Assembly: GCA_016748015.1 (NCBI GenBank)
Contig: JAAOMT010000040.1
Location: 186,001 to 250,000 of the forward strand
Length of the DNA: 64,000 nt
Direction: 5' to 3'
From: Geosiphon pyriformis
Lineage: Eukaryota > Glomeromycota > Glomeromycetes > Archaeosporales > Geosiphonaceae
Below the pieces are notes generated by a model that ran no database searches, was not told the DNA's origin, and worked only from the letters and a program-made list of their open reading frames with translations. The stretch's first letter is position 1; the number at the start of each line of letters is the position of its first letter. Shown piece by piece: positions 46,613 to 57,112 of the stretch. The position numbers were made by a program, and so were the translations under genes.

Positions 46613-47591
46613 TGTTACCAGACAAAATTAGAGATATTATTTAGCATGAAATTATTTTTATAATTCCTATTATTAATTAGCATATATTATCATTCAAATT
46701 ATCACTTATTACATTAGCAAAATATCCGAAATTATCATTTAATTGATAACCCAATTTGTACAAAACACAAATGTGACTCAATTATGATGATCAATCATGC
46801 AATATCCCGAACTATGTAACATTCAAAAAGTTTGCCGAAATTTGTAGAAATTTGCCGAAATAATTGATAGTTCACCAAAATATCTAATAGTTCACAGAAA
46901 TAACTTGTAGTTTGCCAAAATGTATCTTTAGTTCAGCAAAATTGTAGAAAATAGCAAAGTTCAAGTTCATAAAATAGTGTTATGACAAGTTGTATAAAAG
47001 AAGAGCTTCTTTTTTTGAGAAAATGTATCTTACTTTAGATTTATCACTTAGAACTATTCCTACACACACAAAAAGAAATAAATATCAAATAATTCGAAAA
47101 ACCAAAATTTTTAATTATTGCACTTGGAAAATCCTCAAAAACCCAACCAACATTTTGAAATTGATTAGCTACCAATTTCAGTAAACTGTTAGTAACTCCA
47201 GGCCTGGATAGAAAACGTTTCCCTTAATAAAATCATATTTCTTTTACATTTCTTTTATTTTTCTTTCTTTTCTTATTACAATCATTAGGGTAGCCTACAG
47301 ACAAGATTTCTGTAGAAGAGTTGACTTTCACAGCAAAGTAACTATCCATTTTTAGTGAGCTTCTAGATGAACAATTCTTGGGAAAAAGTTGATATTTACT
47401 ACAACATAACTACATAAAGTAACTGGCATAGAATTGGCCATTCTACTCATAAGCCCAGCAGTTCAAATTATAGGAGATAATTTGAAAATAAATTCAGTTA
47501 CTGGAGGTCCAACTACTTCCTGGAAACGTGAATTCACAGCAAACCAACATTAACAACATTCAAGAAAAGAGACCAAAAACCTCTGATAACA
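46613..47591 (+). repeat. 5' LTR of G2c
   Basis: TGTTACCAGACA ... CTCTGATAACA, 979 bp. Phased array units at 46831, 46851, 46871, 46891, 46911 and 46932. In the first ~225 bp I count 14 differences from the 3' LTR, all transitions. Confidence 0.9.
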
Positions 47592-47593
47592 TT

Positions 47594-47609
47594 TGGTGCT
47601 CTCTCACAG
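47594..47609 (+). other. primer-binding site of G2c
   Basis: TGGTGCTCTCTCACAG two bases after the LTR end, complementary to a tRNA 3' end of the form ..GAGAGAGCACCA. Same first ten bases as in G2b apart from one change. Confidence 0.45.
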
Positions 47610-47615
47610 AAATAA

Positions 47616-49424
47616 CACAGCAAAAACAACTTCAAAGTGGTGACCACACCAGACACAGCAACTCTAGAGTATTACCAGTCAATTTATACTCATTGCAAGC
47701 AAAGATTTAACATTTCAGACGAAATTGAAATTGTCAAGAGAACACTTTACCTATATATTGAAAACCATATCAACAATTATCTTCTTGGAAATTACAACAT
47801 TTCAGAAGTTAAAAGCAACCTCTACAATAATTTAGTGTACTATTCACAATTAGGAACTGAAGACCTTAACAGTAAAACACTTGCCACCTACTTTCAAAAA
47901 CTCAATTATAACATTATCAAGTATTGCGAAGAAAAATATTCAGTGCAGTCCAAATACTCTTTTGACTCTGAATCAGAAACTGAAACAAGCAACAAAGACA
48001 AACAAAAAGCAAAACAACACTCAAAAACCACTTCAAACACTCCAATACTGACAAAGACAACTGCCAAACACTTGCAAACACCTAAACAAGGAACCAGTAT
48101 CAAATTACCACTTTCTATTACACCATTTCCAATTTCACTTGCTCAACCACAAACACTAAATTCACCACTTATTCAGTTTTTAAGAATAGAAGATTTTCAG
48201 TCACCCAAAAGCCCTATTCAACAACAAAAACCAATATCAACCAGCACAAACCTTATTGACTACTTAGCAGAAAATCAAAGTGAAAAAACCGAATCAGAAC
48301 AAGAAACAGAAGACTCAGAAAATGAAAAAGAAATGGCCTCTACTTATATTGCAAAAATCCCTGACTTTTCAGGAGAGGACATTGAAACCAGTCCTTAAAA
48401 ATAGCTTGACCAAGTCACTAAAGCAGAAGATGCAAATGGTTGGAATGCTGTCAGAATGTTAAGAACTATCTTCTACTTTCTCAAAAGAATAGCAGGAGAA
48501 TGGTTTGAAAACTTGGCCACTCCATTCAATAATTGGGACACTTTCAAAGCAGCCTTTCTTGAACAGTTCACCAACAATAATACCTCCATCACCCTTCGAA
48601 ATTGGTTTCACAATATCAAACAAGAATTCTTCAAATCTGTTATGACTTATTTTGGAAAGTTTAACAAATTTCTCAGAAGGATTTGTCAACTAAAAACCAA
48701 TAATTATTACTCAAACACTCAAATTTTGGATCAATTTATTGCTAGTCTAAAAGATAAACTGATTAAAAAGGTTTGTCCACATGCCCCAGAAGATTTAAAT
48801 TCTGCTATACAGCATGCAAAAAGATATGAAATGGCCATGGAAGAGGCCAATTGCACAAAACTTGTAAATTTGGCAATTGGAGAAATCAGCTCAGCAGCTG
48901 AGGAGAAAATTGACCAACTCACAAAGAAAGTTGAAAACTATTTCACCAATCAACAACAACAGCAATCCCAAAGATATCAACCACTCCAAAGACGAAATCA
49001 AAATAACTTTGCACTACTTTTTAATAACCAGCCTCAGAATTGCCATTATTGTGGAATTCCAGGACATTGGAAACAAGATTGCAGAAAATTACAATGAGAC
49101 CAACAAAATAGAAGTAATCAATGTTATCCTCCACCACAGCAATCTTATTATCAACTACCACCACCAGCTTATTATCCACTAAAACCTCAATACCAAAGTA
49201 ACTATTATTAGCCCACCCCACAACCAACCCAACAGCAATACCAACAACCACCTACACAATATTATCAAGTGCCTGCTCGAAGATTGATTCCGCAAAATCA
49301 ATTCACACCACAAAACCAATACCAAGTAAACAACAATAGAATCAATTCAAACAACCAATTGGTTCCCTAAAATTCAGTTCAGCCAAGACCCAACTACTAT
49401 CATACTCAACCTAGTTATCTTACA
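47616..49424 (+). pseudogene. G2c gag
   Basis: The N-terminal extension opens after TAA at 47613-47615; GTG GTG at 47637 sits where an ATG would be expected (context CAAAGTGGTGACC). First conserved ATG: MASTYIAKIPDF near 48333. Capsid-type block 48400-48930: WNAVRMLRTI, EWFENLATPFNNW, FLEQFTNNN, SVMTYFGKFNKFLRRI, ILDQFIASLKDKLIKKV. Knuckle near 49043-49084: CHYCGIPGHWKQDC, intact. The Q/N/Y/P-rich linker follows. Few stops: TAA near 48396, TGA at 49095-49097, TAG near 49208, TAA near 49370. Confidence 0.82.
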
Positions 49425-50645
49425 ATGCCAGAAGAACAGGATTTTTGCCATACTGCACTCTCAGAAGGTAGAGCTGCAGCACAACAACAAAACCTTTCTT
49501 ATACTTTCACCATAATCCCACCAGCCAGAATTGCTGAAAATGCCAACCTTTTAGATATATTCCCTTTCGAATTTGAAGCAAATGAATCACCATTCTTGCT
49601 TAGCAATACAGCGGCTAATGAGCAAAAAACCATTACTGCAATATACACAGAAGCTGAAGTAAAAGGAAAGCCAATTCACTTGATCCTAGACAGTAGATCC
49701 ACCAGAAGCATCATTACATATCAATTGATGCAGCAGCTAAAGAGAAACATTAACCGACTAGCTCAGACAATCATTGTCACTGCCGATAGCATGAAAAAGA
49801 CTCCAGTAAGAGAAATTGACAACTTCCCATTCACAATTGATGGAATTACCATTCTAGTCAAAGTTCTGGTCATGAATGCTCCCCAATACCAAGCTCTTGT
49901 CAGAAACAATTGGCTCCAAAAAGCCAATGCTAATCTGAATTGGGAGACACAAAAGTTAACAATCTCCTACCAAGGACAACATGCCCGGGTACCTGCCACT
50001 TGTGATACATTCAACAAATGCTCCGAAAAAGCCTCAGCTTTTGAATTCGAACTAAAAGAAAAAAAACCCATCAGTGAAACATTTATAATACTTGGATCAA
50101 TCTCCAATTGGGCTGATAAAACTGAACAACAGTATTTTTCAACAAACGATTCTCTTGAAACAAAAGAACCAGTAACATCTGAATAGAATGTCCTCTATTC
50201 AAAACCAAAACCACAAAAACAATGCCCTTATATTCCACTCAAATGCAAAAATTGTCACAAGAAACTTTCATCAATGAGAGCCTGCATTTTATTTGAAGAA
50301 GAATATAGAAATCATATTTGTTATTACTGCAAGACATGTCACAGAGAACAATGGGGCCATCTAATAAAAAGAAGTGGAAAATGGGACAACACCCCTTGTT
50401 TGACTTGTGGAAATATGTTACCAGAAGAATACAATTGGATTGATGTAGCAATGAGAGGAGAAGTCTGTGATCAAACCTGCCAATATGCTTTATCAATTTC
50501 AGAAAAAGTCAAAAGAGGAACACTTTTCAATGCTGCTTACAACAGCACCTTTAACAAACTATACCATTACTTTCACAATGCCAAAATGATTTTCGATTTA
50601 GCAATGGCTTTAATTAACAGAGCCACTCAAGAAAATGTTCGTTAA
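49425..50645 (+). pseudogene. G2c protease and Cys-rich module
   Basis: 253 open codons (49425-50186): SPFLLSNTAANEQKTITAIY, active site LILDSRSTRSIITY (DSG reads DSR), TPVREIDNFPFTIDGITI, VLVMNAPQYQALVRNNWL. After TAG at 50184-50186 the Cys-rich module is open in the same frame, 50274-50645: CHKKLSSMRACILF, CYYCKTCHREQWGH, CLTCGNMLPEEYNWID, CDQTCQYALSI. This is the best-preserved copy of the module and gives the layout CxxC-x(~25)-CxxCxxC-x(~20)-CxxC-x(~20)-CxxxC. TAA at 50643-50645 is shared with G2a. Confidence 0.78.
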
Positions 50646-51440
50646 ATGAAAGAATCAGAATACATTACATACACTTTTGAAATCGCTGAATACAACTACG
50701 AAGATGAAGTAGAAGTCTATTACCAAATTGCCAGTCACACCTACCTGACCAAAGAAGCTCAAGCTCAATGGCTAGAGCAAATGAACATTAAATTATGTGA
50801 GGAAGGCATAATGCCTTGTGATGAACAATGGTGTTCTGAATGTTATGCTTTTAGCATTCCTTTGCCCAGCAAAAGTGATGAATACAAAATTGAATTTGGA
50901 GAACCTGAAACAACAGAAAAAATAGAAGCCACACCCATCTATCTTATTGAAAATCAGCCTGCTTTACAACTCAAATACTTCAACAACAATGGACAAGGAA
51001 TAAAGCCTGAAAAAGCCCACAAAATTAATGCTGAATACGATCTAAGATATCCAGGAAAAGATATCTTTACTCTCAAACCTAAATCACACACAAAAATCAA
51101 CTTCAAAATTGTCCTCGAAATTCCACTAGAAGCAATGGTCCAAATTGCTTCATGGTTATCATTGGTGAGCAAAAAAATTAATGTTAGAGAAGAAATTATA
51201 GATGCGGGATATACAGGAGACATTACAATCATGTTACAAAATGAAACCAATAAACCTTTTTAGATTGAACATACTAAAAAAATTGCTCAAGCTATTTATT
51301 TATTCTTAATCAACATTTTGGGTTTACAATTAGTCAGTCAAAGAGAACAATTGGGAAAAAGTGAAAGAGGAACCAAAGATTTTGGTTCAACTGAATAATT
51401 CACAGTTCCAGTAAACATAGCTCTTAACAAACAAAATGAA
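50646..51440 (+). pseudogene. G2c dUTPase region
   Basis: Open stretch 50646-51263: AYNYEDEVEVYYQIASHTYL lead-in, CxxC pair (CEEGIMPC..CSEC), motif 1 KINAEYDLRYP (Asp changed to Asn, Gly to Glu), motif 2 IASWLSLVSKKIN, motif 3 VREEIIDAGYTGDITIM (Gly-Gly to Glu-Glu; Asp-Ala-Gly-Tyr kept), TAG at 51261-51263, motif 4 KKIAQAIYLF, motif 5 DFGSTE followed by TAA. Confidence 0.78.
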
Positions 51441-53010
51441 TCTCACCAGATTCTACAACTTCTACAATCAATTACTATTTCACTTTTTAGAGAACATCTG
51501 GAAATCTACATCTGCCCAAAGCCAACAACCACACAACAAATTTTTGAATCCAACAAACAAGTCTACTTGGAACATAATATTTCGATTCCAAATATTTATA
51601 TTCCAGAAAAAACAAAAAAAGTCTGAGTTACTTTTTACAATCTCAACAATTATCCCATAGTTTTATTAAATAACTTAGAAATTGAAGTCATTCACAGTAA
51701 CATTTTTCAACAAGAACTATCCCAAACAGTTTCTAATTTCTCAGAAATTATTGGACATTTACTACCAAAAATCAACCCAAACCCCAGCTCTAAAAACTAC
51801 TATGTTGTCATGGAAAAACTATTTCAAATCAACAAGGGACAACTTGAATCACAACAACAGAACCAGCTCAAAGAGCTAATTGTAGAATTTGCTGATATCT
51901 TTGCCAAAAACAACAATGACTTAGGAAGAACCAATTTGGTTCAACACCAAATCTATACAGGAGATGCCAAACCAAGATGACAACAAACCTACCGAGTTGC
52001 TCCAGAAAGCCACCAATTTATCCAAAAAGAAGTACAACGGATGCTTAACAATAGGCTTATTCAATCATCAATGAGTCCATGAGCCTTACTTGTGGTCCTA
52101 GTTAAAAAGAAAAATGGAAAGATACAATTTTGTGTTGATTATCAACAACTCAACAGTGTCACTATTGGAAATACCTACCCTCTTCCCCAAATTGATGACA
52201 TGTTGGATGCCCTTGGAAAGTCCAAATACTTTTCAACATTAGATTTAGAGAGCAAATACTGGCAAGTTGCCATAGATTCCAAAAATCACTTCAAAACAGC
52301 ATTCATCACTCAAGGAGGAAATTACAAGTTCAATGTAATGCCTTTTGGATTATGCAATATACCAGCAACATTCCAAAGACTCATAGATGTTGTTTACAAA
52401 AACCTCCTTTGGAAATCAGTAGTTGTTTATTTCGATGATACTGATGTTTATTCATCATCTTTTGAATTACACTTAAAACACCTGCGAGAAGTTTTTCAAC
52501 AATTATGAAAAGCAGGATTGAAACTGAACATCAAAAAATTTTACTTTGGAAAAATGAGTTTGGCCTTTCTTGGCCATATTGTGAGCAAAAATGGAATTAA
52601 ACCAGACCCCAAAAAAATCAGCACTGTCAAGAACTTCAAGACTCCATGAAATACCACAGAATTGAGAGGATTTATTGAATTAGCTTTCTATTACTGAAAA
52701 TTCATCAAAGGATTCTCAGAAATCACAAAACTTTTCAACCAGCTTACTACTAAAAACATTAAATACAAATGAATGGAAAAACACCAAAAAGCTTTTGAAA
52801 TTCTCAAGGAAAAGCTGACAACAGCTCTAATTCTCACCTACTCAGACTTTAGTAACCAATTTTGACTAGCTACAGACGCTTCTTATACTGCCTTTGGTGC
52901 CATCTTATCACAATTAGATGACAATGGAAATGAGCAAGTAATCGCTTATGCTAGTAGAACATTAAAACCAGCTGAGAAAAACTACCCTGTCACAGAATTA
53001 GAAACAACAA
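51441..53010 (+). pseudogene. G2c reverse transcriptase and truncated RNase H
   Basis: RT palm open at 52092-52508: LVKKKNGKIQFCVDYQQL, YFSTLDLESKYWQVAID, FNVMPFGLCNIPATF and YFDDTDVYSSSF near 52430. This is the only copy in the window that keeps a full YxDD. Stops upstream (TGA near 51979 and 52080) and downstream (TGA 52506-52508 at the Trp before KAGLKL). RNase [26 protein letters not shown] (first Asp kept), [18 protein letters not shown], and then the deletion point at about 53005-53012. Confidence 0.8.
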
Positions 53011-53288
53011 CTGGACCTACAAACAGCCACTATAAACTAAGAGCTGCTTTTAGACTTTATGACCTATTTTACACCTGTAAAAATGTCCTACAAAACTCAA
53101 TTTTACTATCTTTGAAAATTCAATACATTGGAAAGCTTACAGAACTGAAATTTTAACAATTTTCAAACCAAATTTCTTCAATAATTTTGGATTATTATCT
53201 GGAAATTACAGACAGTACTTGGACTTTAACAGAGCTCAGTCTTGAGGAGGAAGTTATGTTACCAGACAAAATTAGAGATATTATTTAG
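53011..53288 (+). pseudogene. G2c ORF3, C-terminal part only
   Basis: Begins in mid-ORF3 right after the RNase H fragment: [30 protein letters not shown]-stop-QFSNQ, DYYLEITDSTWTLTELSL, EEEVMLPDKIRDII, TAG at 53286-53288. The end lies inside the 3' LTR, as in G2b. The junction falls at a shared ACAAC(A/T)-type sequence, which suits template switching. Confidence 0.75.
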
Positions 53289-54235
53289 CATGAAATTATC
53301 TTTATAATTTCTATCATTAATTAACATATATTATCATTCAAATTATCACTTATTACATTAGCAAAATATCCGAAATTATTATTTAATTAATAACCTAATT
53401 TGTACAAAACACAAATGTGACTTAATTATGATGATCAATCATGCAATACCCTGAACCATGTAACATTCAAAAAGTTCATCGAAATTTGTAGAAATTTGCC
53501 GAAATAATTGATAGTTTACTGAAATATCTAATAGTTTGCAGAAATAACTTGTAGTTTGCCAAAATGTATCTGTAGTTCAGCAAAATTATAGAAAATAGCA
53601 AAGTTCAAGTTTATAAAATAGTGTTATGACAAGTTGTATAAAAGAAGAGCTTCTCTTTTCGAAAAAATGTATCTTACTTTAGATTTATTACTTAGAACCA
53701 TTCCTACACACACAAAAAGAAATAAATATCAAATAATTCGAAAAACCAAATTTTTTAATTATTGCACTTGGAAAATCTTCAAAAACCCAACTAACATTTT
53801 GAAATTGATTAGCTACCAATTTCAGTAAACTGTTAGTGACTCCAGGCCTAAATAGAAAACGTTTCCTTTGATAAAATCCCATTTCTTTTACATTTTTTTT
53901 ATTTTTTTTATTTTTCTTATTACAATCATTAGGGTAGTCTACAGACAAGATTTCTGTAGAAGAGTTGACTTTCACAGCAAAGTAACTACACATTTTTAGT
54001 AAGCTTCCAGATAAGCAATTCCTGGGAAAGAGTTGATGTTTACTACAATGTAACTACATAAAATAACTGGCACGGAATTGGCCATTCCACTCATAAGCCC
54101 AGCAGTTTAAATTATAGGAGATAATTTAAAGATAAATTCAGTTATTAGAGGTTCAACTACTTCCTGGAAACATGAATTCACAGCAAACCAACATTAACAA
54201 CATTCAAGAAAAGAGACCAAAAATCTCCAGTAACA
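53257..54235 (+). repeat. 3' LTR of G2c
   Basis: TGTTACCAGACA ... CTCCAGTAACA, 979 bp, phased units at 53475, 53495, 53515, 53535, 53555 and 53576. Immediately followed by the RNase H coding sequence of G3. Confidence 0.9.
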
Positions 54236-54610
54236 ACATTGACACATCTGGCTATAAACTTGGTGCTGTCTTTTTACAGAAAGATTAAAATAGCAGAGAA
54301 CATGCCATAGCATATGCCAGTAGATTCCTAACACCAGCAAAAAAGAACTATTCAGTTACCAAACAAGAATATCTAGCAGTAGTTTGGACTACTAGCTACT
54401 GAAATCAATATCTTCTTGGTGCAAAATTCTTAGTGGTAACAGATCATCAAGCCTTGGTTTGGCTGTGCAATAAAAAAAAGCTAGAATACAAATAAATAAC
54501 TCATTGGATACTCCACTTGAATAAATTCGACTATAATATTCAACACCACAAAGAAGCAAATCATTAAAATGCTGATGCTCTTTCTAGACTTACCATCTAG
54601 TAATAGTACA
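54236..54610 (+). pseudogene. G3 RNase H, truncated at the active site
   Basis: Begins DTSGYKLGAVFLQKD, i.e. at the first catalytic Asp motif (canonical TDASG). Continues EHAIAYASRFLTPAKKNYSV, KQEYLAVVWTT (Glu kept), FLVVTDHQALVWL (Asp kept) and NADALSRLTI at the end. Stops: TAA near 54289, TGA near 54401, TAA near 54494. Upstream part replaced by the G2c LTR. Confidence 0.72.
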
Positions 54611-54759
54611 ACCCCTCAAACCAAACCAACTTAATTATTAATAACTTCTTTACAAACAAACACAATAATGAGAAAATTGGTGAAGAAAGTTTTTATGTTA
54701 ACAACATTTGACGAAAATTTTGTTTTTACCGAACAGATTTGGACAATTATTCTGCCTTA

Positions 54760-55880
54760 ATGAAATTTTTGGGTAAAAAACAATATCCATCAGAATACAC
54801 TTGACAGCAAAGAAAACATTTGCACAAACAATTAAATTTCTATTTGATCCACCAGAACCAATTATATAAAAAAAACAGAAAAGATTCTGACCACCTCCAA
54901 AGAATTATCAGATTTAAAGAAAAAGAAATTGTAATATACAACATGCACACTAACCCATTAGCTAAACACTTTGGAAAAACAAAAACAATTCAGAAAACTT
55001 TAGCTCACTATTATTGGCCTATCTTGGGAAAGAACATTGCTGAATACATCAAAATCTGTGATATCTGCCAAAAAAAAGGCAAATCCAATCGCAAAGAAGA
55101 TATCCATCCAATCTCTGTTGGTCAACCATTTGACAGAATTGGTATAGATATTGTGAGACTTTTAACAATAACTCTTGATGGCAACAGATATATTATTACA
55201 GCTATTAACTATCTTACAAAGTGGGTAGAAGCAAGAGTTACCTCAAACCAAACAGCAGTCTCAATAGCCAATTTCATTTATGAAGATATCATCTGCCATT
55301 ATGGCTGCCCCAAAAAACTTTTATTTGATAGAAGAAGAGTTTTTCTCAGTACACCGGTTGAAGAACTTTGTAGAAAAATGGAAATATGTTATAAACTTTC
55401 CTCCCTTTATTATCTCCAAACAAATGGCCTAGTAAAATGTTTTAATAGAACACTATGTAAAACTCTAGTCAAAACCAGTGAAGAAACAAACTTATAAGAC
55501 AAAATACTGCCTTCAGCTTTGTTTGTTTATAGAACTGTAAATTATAACATAATAAGTTATGAACCTTTTTATCTGCTCTATAGATGTATGGCAACACTAC
55601 CAATAGAAACTAATATTAAAACAATACCCTTTGAAGAAATCACAATAGAAAAATACAAAGACATTTTGCAAAGAAGACTTGGTACTATTCTTGACTCCTT
55701 GGTAGAAGCACAAATAATTGCTTTTGAAAAGATAAAACAGTTTCAAGAAAAGCTTAAGAAAAAAAAAACTTATAAAACACTTTCTTTAAGTGTTGGTGAC
55801 TTAGTACTAAAATATCGTTCTAACAGAAACAATGTTTATGGTGATAAATTCTCTAGTTGATGAAAAGAACCCTTATAGTC
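54760..55880 (+). pseudogene. G3 integrase
   Basis: Open 54820-55497: H2C2 zinc domain (MHTNPLAKHFGK and KICDICQKK), core GIDIVRLL (Asp), LLFDRRRVF (Asp) and NGLVKCFNR (catalytic Glu changed to Lys by G-to-A). TAA at 55495-55497. A second open part, 55519-55860, holds FVYRTVNYNIISYEPFYLLY and a C-terminal NVYGDKFSS end; the GPY/F region is damaged by TGA near 55858. Inactive through the Glu change and the stops. Confidence 0.75.
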
Positions 55881-56087
55881 AACAAAATTTTGAACAATGG
55901 TTCTTATATTTTTCAAGATCAATCCAGAACAATCCTTCAATAATTATTCTGTTCATAGTACACAACTCAAAAAATATCATAAATGATCTGATTGGCTGTC
56001 TGTTGTGGTAATACTGACTCAAATGATCAGCAAAAATCAAGTATAAATAAATGCACTATTCCCAAAACAAAAGTATCTTCAATTAAC

Positions 56088-56654
56088 ATGAACAATTATT
56101 TTCTGAATCAAAACATTCAAAACATCTTCTATACTCTCCATGAGTATTGGATCAAAAACTATTCAAATGTTATTCTGACTATTGGAAAACAAATCACCAT
56201 AACTAATAACAATGGAACATATACTATTATTAGACCAAAGAAAACTACTACCAGAAAAGAAAAAATTAGTAGTAAAATGGATAAATATCTGTTGGAAAGT
56301 ATAATAGCAGCTATACTTCTACCTTCCAATACAATTGGAAAAACACTTCAAAAAATCTTACCTATAGATAAAAACTTGTCATATAAAAGGCAATTAGAAC
56401 TCTATGGTCACCTTGGTAAAATTATAAAGGATATGAAATTCATGAAGAAAACAACTTCAGAGATACAGACCAAAATTTTGGGCATTATACAGTTAGATGT
56501 CTTAAGAGTTTTAACTATTGCTAAAAGAGCCAAAACTCTAATACAAAGATTTGGGCTCTTAGATATAAAACTCATTTCGCCTCAAGTATTATATACCTTA
56601 TTCACAAAAGACTTCAACAAATTAATTAGTTTTGAGTTAGATAAAACTTTTTAA
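56088..56654 (+). CDS. G3 ORF3, intact 188-aa protein of unknown function
   Basis: ATG at 56088 chosen because it gives the same N-terminus as in the other families (MNNYFLNQNIQNIFYTLHEYW; compare MTIPQNIQQLSQKLMLALKT in G2b and MDLSDQILKLSKQLFETIQK in G4). An in-frame upstream extension reaches 55992. Then a beta-like VILTIGKQITITNNN, a basic PKKTTTRKEK patch, YKRQLELYGHLGKIIKDMKF, and a C-terminal LYTLFTKDFNKLISFELDK. It is followed after 56654 by LPELNLFGENDI-like codons and the LTR. Same place and same helix-strand-basic-helix layout as G2b ORF3, but low sequence identity. Function unknown. Confidence 0.6.
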   Translation: MNNYFLNQNIQNIFYTLHEYWIKNYSNVILTIGKQITITNNNGTYTIIRPKKTTTRKEKISSKMDKYLLESIIAAILLPSNTIGKTLQKILPIDKNLSYKRQLELYGHLGKIIKDMKFMKKTTSEIQTKILGIIQLDVLRVLTIAKRAKTLIQRFGLLDIKLISPQVLYTLFTKDFNKLISFELDKTF

Positions 56655-56710
56655 TTAGATTATTCCATGAATAGCTTGATTTTGCCAGAGCTTAATCTCT
56701 TTGGAGAGAA

Positions 56711-57112
56711 TGATATTATGGTTGAAACTTATACTTTTTATTAATTATCACATGTATTAGCCACTGATATCATATAAATTAGCCACTCTATTTTTAGAAA
56801 GTAATCATTGACCTGATCATTGACTACTTTTAATAGCTTTATAAGTGATGAATCTCTCAGTTATAGAAAAGTATGTAGAAATTAAGGAAATCAAATAAAT
56901 AAAATAACAACTTTCATCTCAATCATTCTCTTATTACTAAAATTTCCTTTCCCTACCTTTAAGTATCTGAACATCTTGGGATAAAAGATTACTTGTTGGT
57001 TATTCTTTACCCTTTTCCTGAAACATATATGTGTAGCATTTAAAGATTATTGAATAAAACATGATTGAAGAACACATCTGATACTTGATATTGAATTTTA
57101 AGAGTGCTAACA
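56711..57112 (+). repeat. putative 3' LTR of G3
   Basis: After a purine tract (GGAGAGAA) the sequence TGATATTATGG starts at 56711, like the TAATATTATCC start of the G4 LTR. AATAAAACATG near 57053 is a polyadenylation-signal candidate. The end is placed at AAGAGTGCTAACA (57112) by likeness to the G4 LTR end (GAGAGCACCAAAC..). There is no second LTR to compare with, so the right boundary is uncertain. Confidence 0.35.

Larger units (their letters stand above)
46613..54235 (+). mobile_element. Ty3/gypsy element G2c, internally deleted, chimeric flanks
   Basis: 7,623 bp with 979-bp LTRs at 46613-47591 and 53257-54235. Gag to RT in one frame (47637-52508) with fewer stops than G2a/G2b. RNase H jumps at about 53010 directly into the middle of ORF3, removing the rest of RNase H, all of integrase and the start of ORF3. 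Left flank TTGG belongs to G1b gag; right flank ACAT belongs to the RNase H of G3. No target duplication. Confidence 0.88.
54236..57112 (+). mobile_element. Ty3/gypsy element G3, 5' part missing
   Basis: Starts in RNase H exactly at the edge of the G2c 3' LTR, then integrase, ORF3 and a putative short 3' LTR. Gag, protease, dUTPase and RT are absent from the window. Fewer stops than G1. It differs enough from G1, G2 and G4 in integrase and ORF3 to count as a separate family. Confidence 0.72.

Noticed and set aside
27478-52697. Nuclear reassignment of UGA to Trp to explain recurrent TGA codons.
   Set aside because: TAA and TAG also interrupt the same frames, TGA also stands at Gln/Arg positions, and the intact dehydrogenase ends in TGA. 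Kept only as a pattern of stops to count.
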